DNA from: Desulfococcaceae bacterium
GTDB lineage: Bacteria > Desulfobacterota > Desulfobacteria > Desulfobacterales > Desulfosalsimonadaceae
NCBI GenBank assembly: GCA_030145385.1
Contig: JAQYVU010000026.1
Coordinates: 1-48,609, forward strand
DNA length: 48,609 nucleotides
Direction of reading: 5' to 3'
Shown: positions 39,981-47,549 of the stretch, piece after piece
Layout: every line of letters begins with the position of its first letter
Position numbering within the stretch: the stretch's first letter is position 1
Program-made: the position numbers and the translations under genes
The notes under the pieces: model-generated
The model's input: only the letters and a program-made list of their open reading frames with translations
What the model was told of the DNA's origin: nothing
Databases searched by the model: none

Positions 39981-41531
39981 TTACGAAGCAATCAGCTTGA
40001 CCGACGGGAACAACGACGGGTCGGTATGCGGCAAAAACTTGGCCGCAGAAAAGCGATTCATGAATTCCTGGTTCACGTTGAGCTCCAGGTAAGTGATCCG
40101 GTCCCGGATTGGCTCGACCTCATCCAATGCTTCACGGGAAGTTAAAACCATGGTCGCTCCTCCCAGAGAACTGTTGCCAAGGGACTGATAGGTGTCTTCG
40201 GAAAGGTCTGGAATCATGCCGATGGATATTGCGGATTCAGGCTTGATAAATGAGCCGAACGTACCGGCAATATAAAACCTTGAAAAATCATCAAACGTGA
40301 CGCCCACATACCGGGCAATGGTTTCGAGGATAGTATACATTGCCGCCTTGGAACGGATCAGACTGTCGATATCCACCTGGCTAATGGAAAGCTCTTTGCC
40401 GGTGGCGGATTCTTCAGCCGGGACAAGCGCAATTCTTCGGATACCATCCGATTCCTTCAATCGGTCCCCGCACTTTGACGGCACAAATTTTCCCCGGATA
40501 TCCACCATGCCGGATAAAAACAACTGGGCCATCATGTCAATCATACCAGAGCCGCAAATACCTTTGGGCGGCAGTTCTTCGATGGTATGCAAATCAAATT
40601 CACCGGTTTCCGGATCAATGACAATCGTATCAATCACGCCGGGCTTGGCATTCATACCGATTTTTGACACGCCGCCCTCCAAGGCCGGCCCGGCCGCGCC
40701 GGCACAGGCCACCAGCCAGTCCTTGTTACCCAGCACCACTTCCGCATTCGTGCCCACATCCACCAGGATGGAAATTTCATCCTGTACATGGAGCCGTGAA
40801 TAAATAATTCCTGAAATCAGGTCACCGCCGAAATAGCTGCCCACATTGGGAAACACAAAGACACGGCCGGTTTCATTAATCCGGATGCCGAGATCGTTTG
40901 CCAGAACCGTATTAAATGTGTTCACCACCGGGATATAGGGTTCCCGAATGATATGGTTGGGCGAAAGGCCTAAAAATAAGTGGGACATGGACGTATTTCC
41001 GGACACTGCCAGCAGGTATACATCCTTGATGTTTACATTGGATTTTTGGCAAAGCGAAAAAATATTTTCATTGAACCCATCGATGATCAGACGATTAATT
41101 TTATTTAGCCCGTCTTCATCAACTGCAAAATGAATCCGCTCCAGAATATCCGGCCCGATTTCGATCTGGGGGTTATCAAAGGCTGTTTCACCAACCGCTT
41201 CACCGGTCTCCAGATCAATCAGGCGAAGCACCACGCGGGTGGTGCCCAGATCAACGGCAATACCCGTACAAACGCCTGAATCATCTTTTTTTTTGATCCC
41301 GACCAGCTTCCAACGGCCACGATCCTTGAAGCAGACGCACCGAACCTGATATTCGCATTCCCGCAGCCGCCAGGGAATATTTTTTAACAATAACAGGTCG
41401 ACATCAATATAACCGGTTTTGAGAACAGACTTTAATTCATTGATCAGCCGATCCGCATCTGCGGTATTATCATTTAAAGACGGAGGGGAAACACTGACGC
41501 TTACCACCCAGCCGGAACTTTTTTCTGTCAT
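39981..41531 (-). CDS. ASKHA-domain reductive activator of corrinoid proteins (DUF4445 type, no 2Fe-2S domain)
   Basis: A 516-residue protein of the RACo/RamA group, which reductively activates corrinoid proteins using ATP. The core is clear: GIAVDLGTTRVVLRLIDLETGE (first phosphate loop, about residue 91), VSGNTSMSHLFLGL, NVGSYFGGDLISGI, VDVGTNAEVVLGNKDWLVACAGAAGPALEGG and the IAGTFGSFIKPESAISIGMIPD C terminus. The N-terminal ferredoxin-like cysteine set of full-length members is missing; residues 1-85 look like the linker domain only. Electrons must therefore come from another protein, or this variant acts as a scaffold. It is the last gene of a five-gene operon with a CooC-like ATPase. Its stop lies within a family A repeat fragment (GCTTCGTAAAAAG). 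Confidence 0.85.
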   Translation of the reverse strand: MTEKSSGWVVSVSVSPPSLNDNTADADRLINELKSVLKTGYIDVDLLLLKNIPWRLRECEYQVRCVCFKDRGRWKLVGIKKKDDSGVCTGIAVDLGTTRVVLRLIDLETGEAVGETAFDNPQIEIGPDILERIHFAVDEDGLNKINRLIIDGFNENIFSLCQKSNVNIKDVYLLAVSGNTSMSHLFLGLSPNHIIREPYIPVVNTFNTVLANDLGIRINETGRVFVFPNVGSYFGGDLISGIIYSRLHVQDEISILVDVGTNAEVVLGNKDWLVACAGAAGPALEGGVSKIGMNAKPGVIDTIVIDPETGEFDLHTIEELPPKGICGSGMIDMMAQLFLSGMVDIRGKFVPSKCGDRLKESDGIRRIALVPAEESATGKELSISQVDIDSLIRSKAAMYTILETIARYVGVTFDDFSRFYIAGTFGSFIKPESAISIGMIPDLSEDTYQSLGNSSLGGATMVLTSREALDEVEPIRDRITYLELNVNQEFMNRFSAAKFLPHTDPSLFPSVKLIAS

Positions 41532-41544
41532 TTCATAACACTCA

Positions 41545-42342
41545 CTACTTCTGTTTATCAGCTAAAATCCGCTCAACTTGAGCTGTAATTTTTCTCATGA
41601 TTTTACCGGCTTTTCCCTGCACCAGGAGGGTGCTGGTCGTTGCTGTCAAGGGGGTCGGCTCCGGGTTGATTTCGATGACTATGGCCCCGGACTGTTTGGC
41701 AATCACCGGCATAAACGCTGCCGGCTGAACCACTGCGGAGCATCCGACCACCAGCATCAGGTCGCACGTGGAAGCCGCAATCTGTGATCGGTCAAGGTCT
41801 TTAGGGGGAATCATTTCTCCGAAGAATACGCATTCGGGCCGATAAATACCACCGCAGCCGCATTTCGGGGGCATCTGCGAAAGTTCAATATCAACGGTTT
41901 GCTCCCGGCTGCCGCAATCCAGGCATCGCAGCCAGGCAAAATTGCCGTGAAATTCCACGACATCCCGATTGCCGGCCATTTGATGCAGCCCGTCAATATT
42001 CTGGGTAATCACTGTCTTTAATATGCCGAGTTTCTCCAGCCGGGCCAGTCCGAGATGGGCCGGATTCGGTTTTGCAGTGATCAGCAGATCTTTCATTTCA
42101 CTGATCAGTAATCGCCAGACTTTCTCCGGATTCTTCATAAACGAATTGATATGAGCCACTTCCATGGGATCGAATTTTTCCCACAGCCCGCCTTTGCCGC
42201 GAAACGGCGGAATCCCGCTTTCAACGGAAATACCGGCACCGGTTAACGCCACCACATGTTTGGCCGCGATAATTTGCTCGGCAACGGTATTTATCAAATT
42301 TAATTGAGGGTCTTTCATCATCAGATATCCCGAAACAGACAT
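41545..42342 (-). CDS. cobB: Sir2-family NAD-dependent protein deacylase
   Basis: A 265-residue sirtuin. TGAGIS (34-39), GIPPFRGKGGLW, TQNIDGLH (113-120), catalytic H132 in FHGNF, and the zinc cysteines C140/C143 and C161/C163. The Y-x-x-R pair used by desuccinylases is not apparent, so deacetylase activity is more likely. It would remove acyl groups from lysines using NAD+; in acetyl-CoA-synthase organisms, acetyl-CoA metabolism is a plausible target, but this is inference from the operon. The first ATG (42342) could be replaced by the ATG pair 7-8 codons in. Confidence 0.9.
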   Translation of the reverse strand: MSVSGYLMMKDPQLNLINTVAEQIIAAKHVVALTGAGISVESGIPPFRGKGGLWEKFDPMEVAHINSFMKNPEKVWRLLISEMKDLLITAKPNPAHLGLARLEKLGILKTVITQNIDGLHQMAGNRDVVEFHGNFAWLRCLDCGSREQTVDIELSQMPPKCGCGGIYRPECVFFGEMIPPKDLDRSQIAASTCDLMLVVGCSAVVQPAAFMPVIAKQSGAIVIEINPEPTPLTATTSTLLVQGKAGKIMRKITAQVERILADKQK

Positions 42343-42351
42343 AACGCTTTA

Positions 42352-43191
42352 TTAAATCTCAAATGTCATATCCATTGCCACTCCAAAACAATCCATTTCC
42401 GATTTTTTCTGTTCAATAATCTGCCGGCAATGATCAACAATCCGGTCCATGCCCGCATCGGTTCTCTCGCGGTTTAAATGAAACAGCCCGAGCCGTTTGA
42501 CACCCGCTGTCAGCGCCATTTCCAGCGCGTCCGTATAGGCGGAATGTCCCCATTCAATACATTCCTTGTATTCTTCCGGCGTGTACTCGGCATCATGAAA
42601 CATCAGGTCCGCGTTCTCACAAAGTACGGCATAATCAGATGCTTGAAGGCCATTAGAATGAATATATCCCAGTTCATTATCCGTTAAAAAAACAAAGGAC
42701 TTTCCGTCTTCAATAAATTTGTACCCGCACCCGCCGTTTGGGTGGCTCAACGATATGGGAATCACGGTAACCGATCCGATTTGAAACTCGGATGGACAGG
42801 CCCCTATGTATGTTATTTTGGCTTTCAGGTCCGAATACCGCACCGGAAAATGCGGCGGCCCCATCATTTTATTAACAATTTCCTCGATAAACTTTCCGGG
42901 AAACGGGCACCTGTATATTTGAATATTTGACTCGCTCAGATAAAGCGGCTTGAAAAAAGGGAATCCGATCAAATGATCCCAGTGGGAATGGGTAATCAGT
43001 AAATGATATACGTTACATTGGTCCTCAACCAGCTGGTTGCCCAGCCGCCGAATGCCGGTACCGGCATCCACAATGATCAAATCATTGCTTGCCGTCCGGA
43101 TTTCAATGCACGTCGTGTCGCCACCGTATTTTAAATAATCCGGACCGGATACCGGGATTGACCCTCTTGATCCCCAACATTTGATATGCAT
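42352..43191 (-). CDS. Metallo-beta-lactamase-fold hydrolase
   Basis: A 279-residue hydrolase. CWGSRGSIPVSGPDYLKYGGDTTCIEI at the N terminus and THSHWDH (67-73) with HPNGGCGYKF, FLTDNELG, FHDAEYTPEEYKECIEWGHSAYTDA and LFHLNRERTD give the full set of metal ligands of the phosphodiesterase-like branch of the family. Members near this sequence are often described as cyclic-nucleotide or PhnP-like phosphodiesterases. It is the middle gene of the tight operon; what it hydrolyses there is unknown. Confidence 0.85.
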   Translation of the reverse strand: MHIKCWGSRGSIPVSGPDYLKYGGDTTCIEIRTASNDLIIVDAGTGIRRLGNQLVEDQCNVYHLLITHSHWDHLIGFPFFKPLYLSESNIQIYRCPFPGKFIEEIVNKMMGPPHFPVRYSDLKAKITYIGACPSEFQIGSVTVIPISLSHPNGGCGYKFIEDGKSFVFLTDNELGYIHSNGLQASDYAVLCENADLMFHDAEYTPEEYKECIEWGHSAYTDALEMALTAGVKRLGLFHLNRERTDAGMDRIVDHCRQIIEQKKSEMDCFGVAMDMTFEI

Positions 43192-43200
43192 GCGGCTCCT

Positions 43201-44052
43201 TTAATAAGAGATCTCCTGATCCACCCTGCCGAAAAGCGTATGCCAAACCCCGTCTCTTACCCATTTTTCAATAATGGTGACCGGTTTCTGCGATAACTGC
43301 ATTTCAATGTGACCGGTCTCTGTCCGCAATAAACCCGACAAAATAAACCATTTTTTCTGCAAAAAGCCCGGCCGGACAATCAACTTTTTCATCACGTCAT
43401 AATGAATATTTGCAATCAACAAATCCGCATTCCAATCCAGTACATCTTCCGCGCTGCCGCATACAATACGAACATGATCATCGAGCTTATTTAACGCCAC
43501 ATTTTTCCGGGCGGTTTTTGCGGCCAGAAAATTATTGTCAACCGCCACATTTTGACGGCATCCGAGGCGTGCGGCGGCAATCGCCAGCAGGCCGGTTCCC
43601 GTGCCCAGATCAAGAGACGATTCAACTTTTTCATTATCACATAAAAGTTTAATCGCTTCAAGGCAATCCCGGGTGGTGGGATGTGTTCCCGCACCGAATA
43701 CAACGCCCGGATCCAGAATAATCGGGATATCACCTGCTTGAGTATCCGCCATCCGCCATGGCGGCATAATCGAAAATCGGCCGGCCCGGAAAGGATTGAC
43801 AGGTTCCCCATGCCATTGATCATAAGACATACAGAAACGGTCTTCAAGGGTCAATTGCGGCTGAACCCTTAATAATTCATCGATTCTGTCATTCGCTGAT
43901 TCGGAAAAAAAGAGAAACGATGTATCCCCTTCTTCCCAGTTACCGATAAAGCTGCCCCCGAACGATTCGGTCTTTGACAACAATTTTCCCTGAAAATAAT
44001 ATATAAACAGCTTGTTGTATGGCGACAGCTTATCCGCCTTATGATCATCCAT
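43201..44052 (-). CDS. PrmA-like ribosomal protein L11 methyltransferase family protein
   Basis: A 283-residue methyltransferase. DPGVVFGAGTHPTTRDCLEAI (114-134) and DLGTGTGLLAIAAARLGC (148-165) are the PrmA hallmarks for SAM binding. The catalytic-loop motif is ANIHYDV rather than the usual ANILA, and the N-terminal L11-recognition domain is divergent, so the substrate may be another protein, perhaps one made in the same operon. Gaps to neighbours are 5 and 9 bases. Confidence 0.8.
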   Translation of the reverse strand: MDDHKADKLSPYNKLFIYYFQGKLLSKTESFGGSFIGNWEEGDTSFLFFSESANDRIDELLRVQPQLTLEDRFCMSYDQWHGEPVNPFRAGRFSIMPPWRMADTQAGDIPIILDPGVVFGAGTHPTTRDCLEAIKLLCDNEKVESSLDLGTGTGLLAIAAARLGCRQNVAVDNNFLAAKTARKNVALNKLDDHVRIVCGSAEDVLDWNADLLIANIHYDVMKKLIVRPGFLQKKWFILSGLLRTETGHIEMQLSQKPVTIIEKWVRDGVWHTLFGRVDQEISY

Positions 44053-44057
44053 ACTGC

Positions 44058-44807
44058 TTAATCAATTATATTATCAAAAATTTTAAACGCCGCCTGCAGC
44101 GCGTTGTTGTCTTCCGGCAGTTCCACGGTGGGTTTTCCGGCCGAATCAAAATCATACACCACATCATCTTCAGGAACCATACCGGCAAATTCCAGGCCGT
44201 TTTCCGCAATCAGCTTCAGAATGTCGTCGGGCACGGAATTTTTAACCTGATTTAAAATCAGGTAACTTTTCTTCACCCCGATATGTAATTCCGCAGCCAG
44301 CTTATCAATACGAAAAGCCGCCTGAAGTCCTCGCCGGGAGGCATCGGCGACTATAATCAGCGCATCCACATTTCTTGTGGTCAAACGGCTGATATGCTCC
44401 ATTCCCGCTTCATTGTCCATCACAATATAGGGGTAATTATCGGAAAGCCGCTCCAGGCAGTTCAGCAGAATAGTGTTTGCAGCACAATAGCAACCGGTCC
44501 CTTCCGGCTGCCCCATGACAATCAGGTCATAATCCCCGGTTTCAATCACTGCTTCTTCAAGACGCATGGAGATAAATATGTCCTTCGTCATACCGCCCGG
44601 CACAGCCCCTTTTTTCATATCTTCCCGGGCATTTCCAAGGGTATCCGAGACTTCCAGCCCCAGCACTTCATTTAAGTTATAATTTGAATCCGCGTCCACG
44701 GCCAGAATCGGGGACTTTCCATTTTTAATCATATATTTTATCAACATGCCGGCAATCGTTGTTTTTCCGACGCCGCCTTTACCCGCCAATGCAATTGTGT
44801 AAGCCAT
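44058..44807 (-). CDS. CooC-like nickel-insertion ATPase for CO dehydrogenase/acetyl-CoA synthase
   Basis: A 249-residue SIMIBI-class ATPase of the MinD/CooC type: deviant Walker A AGKGGVGKTTIAG (8-20), DADSN, GQPEGTGCYCAAN with the CxC pair C106/C108, and DNEAGMEHISR. The CxC is the nickel- or zinc-binding dimer motif of CooC and AcsF. These proteins help insert nickel into CO dehydrogenase or acetyl-CoA synthase. It is first in the operon that ends with the corrinoid-activator-like gene, fitting the Wood-Ljungdahl branch used by many acetyl-CoA-oxidising sulfate reducers. Whether it is CooC or AcsF cannot be decided here. Confidence 0.88.
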   Translation of the reverse strand: MAYTIALAGKGGVGKTTIAGMLIKYMIKNGKSPILAVDADSNYNLNEVLGLEVSDTLGNAREDMKKGAVPGGMTKDIFISMRLEEAVIETGDYDLIVMGQPEGTGCYCAANTILLNCLERLSDNYPYIVMDNEAGMEHISRLTTRNVDALIIVADASRRGLQAAFRIDKLAAELHIGVKKSYLILNQVKNSVPDDILKLIAENGLEFAGMVPEDDVVYDFDSAGKPTVELPEDNNALQAAFKIFDNIID

Positions 44808-44825
44808 TCGTTTTCACTCCTTATA

Positions 44826-44941
44826 TGACTTCGCAAAAAGTCCAAATTCTGCGTTACACGTCATTCTTCGTCACTGCGGAGTAGCAAGCTACGCCTCATT
44901 CCGCAGAATTTGTGTGCCTTAAATTTGGAGCTTTTTTCTTT
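44826..44941. repeat. Long palindromic repeat, family A copy 3
   Basis: A nested hairpin: AAAAAGTCCAAATT with AAATTTGGAGCTTTTTT, ATTCTGCG with CGCAGAAT, and GGAGTAGC-AA-GCTACGCC in the centre. It shares its left part with the copies at 181 and 1146. It sits about 20 bases upstream of the CooC-like start, so it may overlap the promoter or leader of that operon. Confidence 0.72.
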
Positions 44942-45220
44942 GTCATCTTAACATTATTAATGATGAGATCATTCTTAAAATTATAAAATTTAACGTAATG
45001 GAAAAGCTAAGACACTTACACATGACAGTCAAGCATCTTTTAATATAAGCATTTCAAACAATATATAAAACCCTGCGGCCGCATAATAGCATGGACAGAG
45101 GACATGGTTGAAACAATCTTTTTTTCGCATTTACATCCTGTATTGCAGAAAATAATTTTTTGTGGAATAAATATAAACAATCTATTTCACACAGCATTCA
45201 GAAATTACAGGAGATCTGAA

Positions 45221-45575
45221 ATGTCTAAATCCAGCAGCGAAATTTTAAAAAAACCGCTGACACTTCCCTGCGGTACCCGGATCAAAAACCGTTTATGCAA
45301 GTCAGCCATGAATGAAAACCTGGCCAGCGTTAACCACTCTCCAACGTCTCTTCTCACAAACCTCTATGGGAAATGGGCAGACGGCGGCATCGGGTTGTGC
45401 ATCACCGGCATAAAAACTTGATAAAATGGCGCTCCTGGAAGTCACCTGGTATGAGCAGCAGCTGACGTATATTGCAAAAGGCAAAGACCCCAAACCCAAC
45501 CAGGGCATCTGGTTTTCTCTGGCAAAGACCATGATGTCAACCGGGTTTCAGGTATTTCAGAAACGAAGGGCTTAG
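45221..45575 (+). pseudogene. Old-Yellow-Enzyme-type NADH:flavin oxidoreductase with the middle deleted
   Basis: From ATG 45221 (AGGAG 8 bases upstream) the frame codes for about 66 residues of an OYE-family N terminus: LKKPLTLPCGTRIKNRLCKSAMNENLAS...LTNLYGKWADGGIGLCITG, then stops at 45421. In another frame, 45426-45575 codes for the family's C terminus: MALLEVTWYEQQLTYIAKGKDPKPNQGIWFSLAKTMMSTG. About 250-300 residues of the flavin barrel are missing and the join is out of frame. The enzyme is therefore inactive. An in-frame upstream extension to 45104 is not supported. Confidence 0.8.
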
Positions 45576-45712
45576 ACAGGTGGAAGGTAAGAAGGCTGAA
45601 GGTAAAAGGTAAAAACTCAACGTTGAACGTTCTTCCTTTCTAATGATTAAGCCGGATTAGCCCTTAGAGCGTTATCCATTTTATTGATTCATCCACAAGA
45701 GGAGAAAACACC

Positions 45713-46174
45713 ATGGCCATCTATCTTGTTCAGCATGGAATAAGCGTTTCCAAAGAGATTGATCCGGACCCGGGTCTTTCCGAACAGGGACGGCACGATG
45801 TCCAACTCATTGCCAACGTTGCGGCATCATATAATATCCTTCCCGATCGAATTAAACACAGCGGGAAACAACGGGCCAGGGAAACAGCCGGGATTTTTAA
45901 AGAAACCCTGAATGTTAAAAAAAAGACCACCCAAATGAAGGGAATGAAGCCATTAGATGACGTCATTTCCTTTGCACAGAGCCTTGACGGAAACAACAAC
46001 CTGATGATTGTCAGCCACCTGCCGTTTCTTGAACGTTTGACCGCCTTTCTTACAAGCGGAAATCCGGATGTTACGGTTTTCAAATTTCAAAACAGCGGAA
46101 TTGTCTGCCTGGATCAACTCCCGGCGCCATACGGATGGGTTATCAAATGGGCGTTAATGCCAAATATCTCATGA
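45713..46174 (+). CDS. sixA: SixA-type phosphohistidine phosphatase
   Basis: A 153-residue member of the histidine-phosphatase superfamily, SixA branch. The catalytic RHG motif is QHG (YLVQHGIS), the arginine being changed to glutamine as also seen in other members. Further markers: SGKQRARETAGIF (second arginine) and VSHLPFLERLTAFL (second histidine). AGAGGAG precedes the ATG. SixA removes phosphate from phosphohistidine in phosphotransfer proteins such as PTS components. The stop codon lies in the left arm of the following palindromic repeat. Confidence 0.85.
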   Translation: MAIYLVQHGISVSKEIDPDPGLSEQGRHDVQLIANVAASYNILPDRIKHSGKQRARETAGIFKETLNVKKKTTQMKGMKPLDDVISFAQSLDGNNNLMIVSHLPFLERLTAFLTSGNPDVTVFKFQNSGIVCLDQLPAPYGWVIKWALMPNIS

Positions 46175-46272
46175 GCCGGAGCAGATCAGGAACTGTGTTA
46201 TTCAGCCATTGAAATAAAAACTGTGTCTTCGTCGCTGAAATGCCTTGCTCCTGACCCGCTCCGACTCATGAG
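46168..46272. repeat. Palindromic repeat, family B copy after sixA
   Basis: The ends CTCATGAGCCGGAGC and GCTCCGACTCATGAG are inverted repeats with one mismatch, followed inward by TCAGGA/TCCTGA. The core matches the element at 33893. The sixA stop codon (TGA) is inside the left end. Size and clear terminal inverted repeats resemble a non-autonomous mobile palindrome. Confidence 0.7.
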
Positions 46273-46355
46273 GAATCCAGGCTAAGATTAATAAAAACGA
46301 ACAATCGCTCAATTATTTCGAAATTTATTGATCCGGCTTTTGAAATCTGGCATAT

Positions 46356-46400
46356 GTTTTTATTTGTATAAATAAATAAATTATTTATACAAATAAAAAC
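46356..46400. promoter_or_regulatory. Perfect 20-bp AT-rich dyad
   Basis: A 20-base arm (46356-46375), a 5-base ATAAA loop, and its exact complement (46381-46400). The core reads TTTGTATAAAT/ATTTATACAAA. It lies 87 bases upstream of the next gene and may be an operator for it; no T-run follows, so a terminator role is less likely. Confidence 0.55.
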
Positions 46401-46486
46401 AGAATCAGTTGTTAATAATTTAAAATGACATATAATCATCTATTTTTTAGATGGCGAAGATATCTGAACATACGTAAGGAAATGGC

Positions 46487-47527
46487 ATGAATCTGGAGGT
46501 TTCGAGAAAAAAACAGGAAGTCGCTGTTGATATAGATTTACTGGCCGCGCTGCTGGCCCGCCTGCAAAAAGACAGTGGAGAAATTCCCTGGAGCGAAGGG
46601 GGTAAAACCGATCCCTGGGATCATATTGAAGCCGCCATGGGACTTTGCATTGGCGGCTATATCAATGAATCCCGCCGGGCATATGAGTGGCTGAAAGCCA
46701 TTCAGCTGGAAGACGGAAGCTGGTATGCTTCCTATATAAATGGTAAGCCGCTGGACAAAACACGGGACACCAATGTTTCCACCTATATTGCCGTCGGGGT
46801 ATACCATCACTACCTGATAACCAAAGATACTGATTTTTTAGTACAAATGTGGGACACAGTCTGCGCTGCCATGGAGTTTGCAATCAGCCTCCAGGCCCCT
46901 ACCGGAGAAATTTACTGGGCCAAAAGCCCTAAAATGGAAATCGATCATATGGCCCTGCTCACCGGGTCCAGTTCCATCTATATGAGCTTGAAATGTTCCC
47001 TGGCTATTGCAAAAATCCTTGATGAAAAAAAACCGGCGTGGGAAACCGCCAAAGCGAGCCTCGGTCATGCGCTGCGTGACGGCTTGCACCTGTTTAACAT
47101 CACCAAATCCAGGTATTCCATGGACTGGTTTTATCCGGTACTTTCCGGCGCTGTCACCGGCGAGCAGGCCCGAAAGCGAATCGACCAGCACTGGAAAAAA
47201 TTTGCGGTCGAAGGAATGGGCATACGCTGCGTATCCGACCGGCCGTGGGTCACTATTGCCGAGACATCCGAACTGGTGCTTGCCCTTGCCGCCATGGGAA
47301 ATTTCAAACTTGCTGAAATCGTTTTCAACTGGATCAGCGAACGCACGTTTGACGACGACGGATCCTACTGGTGCGGGTTCACATTCCCGGATATGGTCAT
47401 CTGGCCCGAGGACAAAATCACCTGGACCAACGGCGTTGTCATTATGGCCGCGGATGCGCTCTACAAATTATCCCCTGCATGCAATTTATTCAGCCACGAA
47501 TTCTGGGAAAAATCAGAACTCGTATAA
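46487..47527 (+). CDS. Alpha/alpha-toroid protein (six-hairpin, prenyltransferase-like)
   Basis: A 346-residue cytoplasmic protein with repeated helix-pair units around 'G-x-W/Y-x' turns: GEIPWSEGGKTDPWDHIEAAMGLCIGGYINESRRAYEWLKAIQLEDGSWYASYINGK, TGEIYWAKSP, DDGSYWCGFTFPDMVIWPEDKITWTNGVVIMAADAL. This pattern is that of (alpha/alpha)6 toroids such as squalene-cyclase/prenyltransferase-like proteins and GH15-type glycosidases. The DPWDHIEA...DNV/DTNVS acidic residues line the likely pocket. No catalytic set can be named. It is followed by an acyltransferase gene 22 bases on, so the pair may act on a polysaccharide or lipid. Confidence 0.6.
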   Translation: MNLEVSRKKQEVAVDIDLLAALLARLQKDSGEIPWSEGGKTDPWDHIEAAMGLCIGGYINESRRAYEWLKAIQLEDGSWYASYINGKPLDKTRDTNVSTYIAVGVYHHYLITKDTDFLVQMWDTVCAAMEFAISLQAPTGEIYWAKSPKMEIDHMALLTGSSSIYMSLKCSLAIAKILDEKKPAWETAKASLGHALRDGLHLFNITKSRYSMDWFYPVLSGAVTGEQARKRIDQHWKKFAVEGMGIRCVSDRPWVTIAETSELVLALAAMGNFKLAEIVFNWISERTFDDDGSYWCGFTFPDMVIWPEDKITWTNGVVIMAADALYKLSPACNLFSHEFWEKSELV

Positions 47528-47549
47528 CCCCTTTTTAAGGTAAGTTTTC

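Noticed and set aside
45104-45220. Upstream extension of the Old-Yellow-Enzyme fragment
   Set aside because: The family N terminus begins at the ATG at 45221, which has its own AGGAG; the upstream codons are not family-like.
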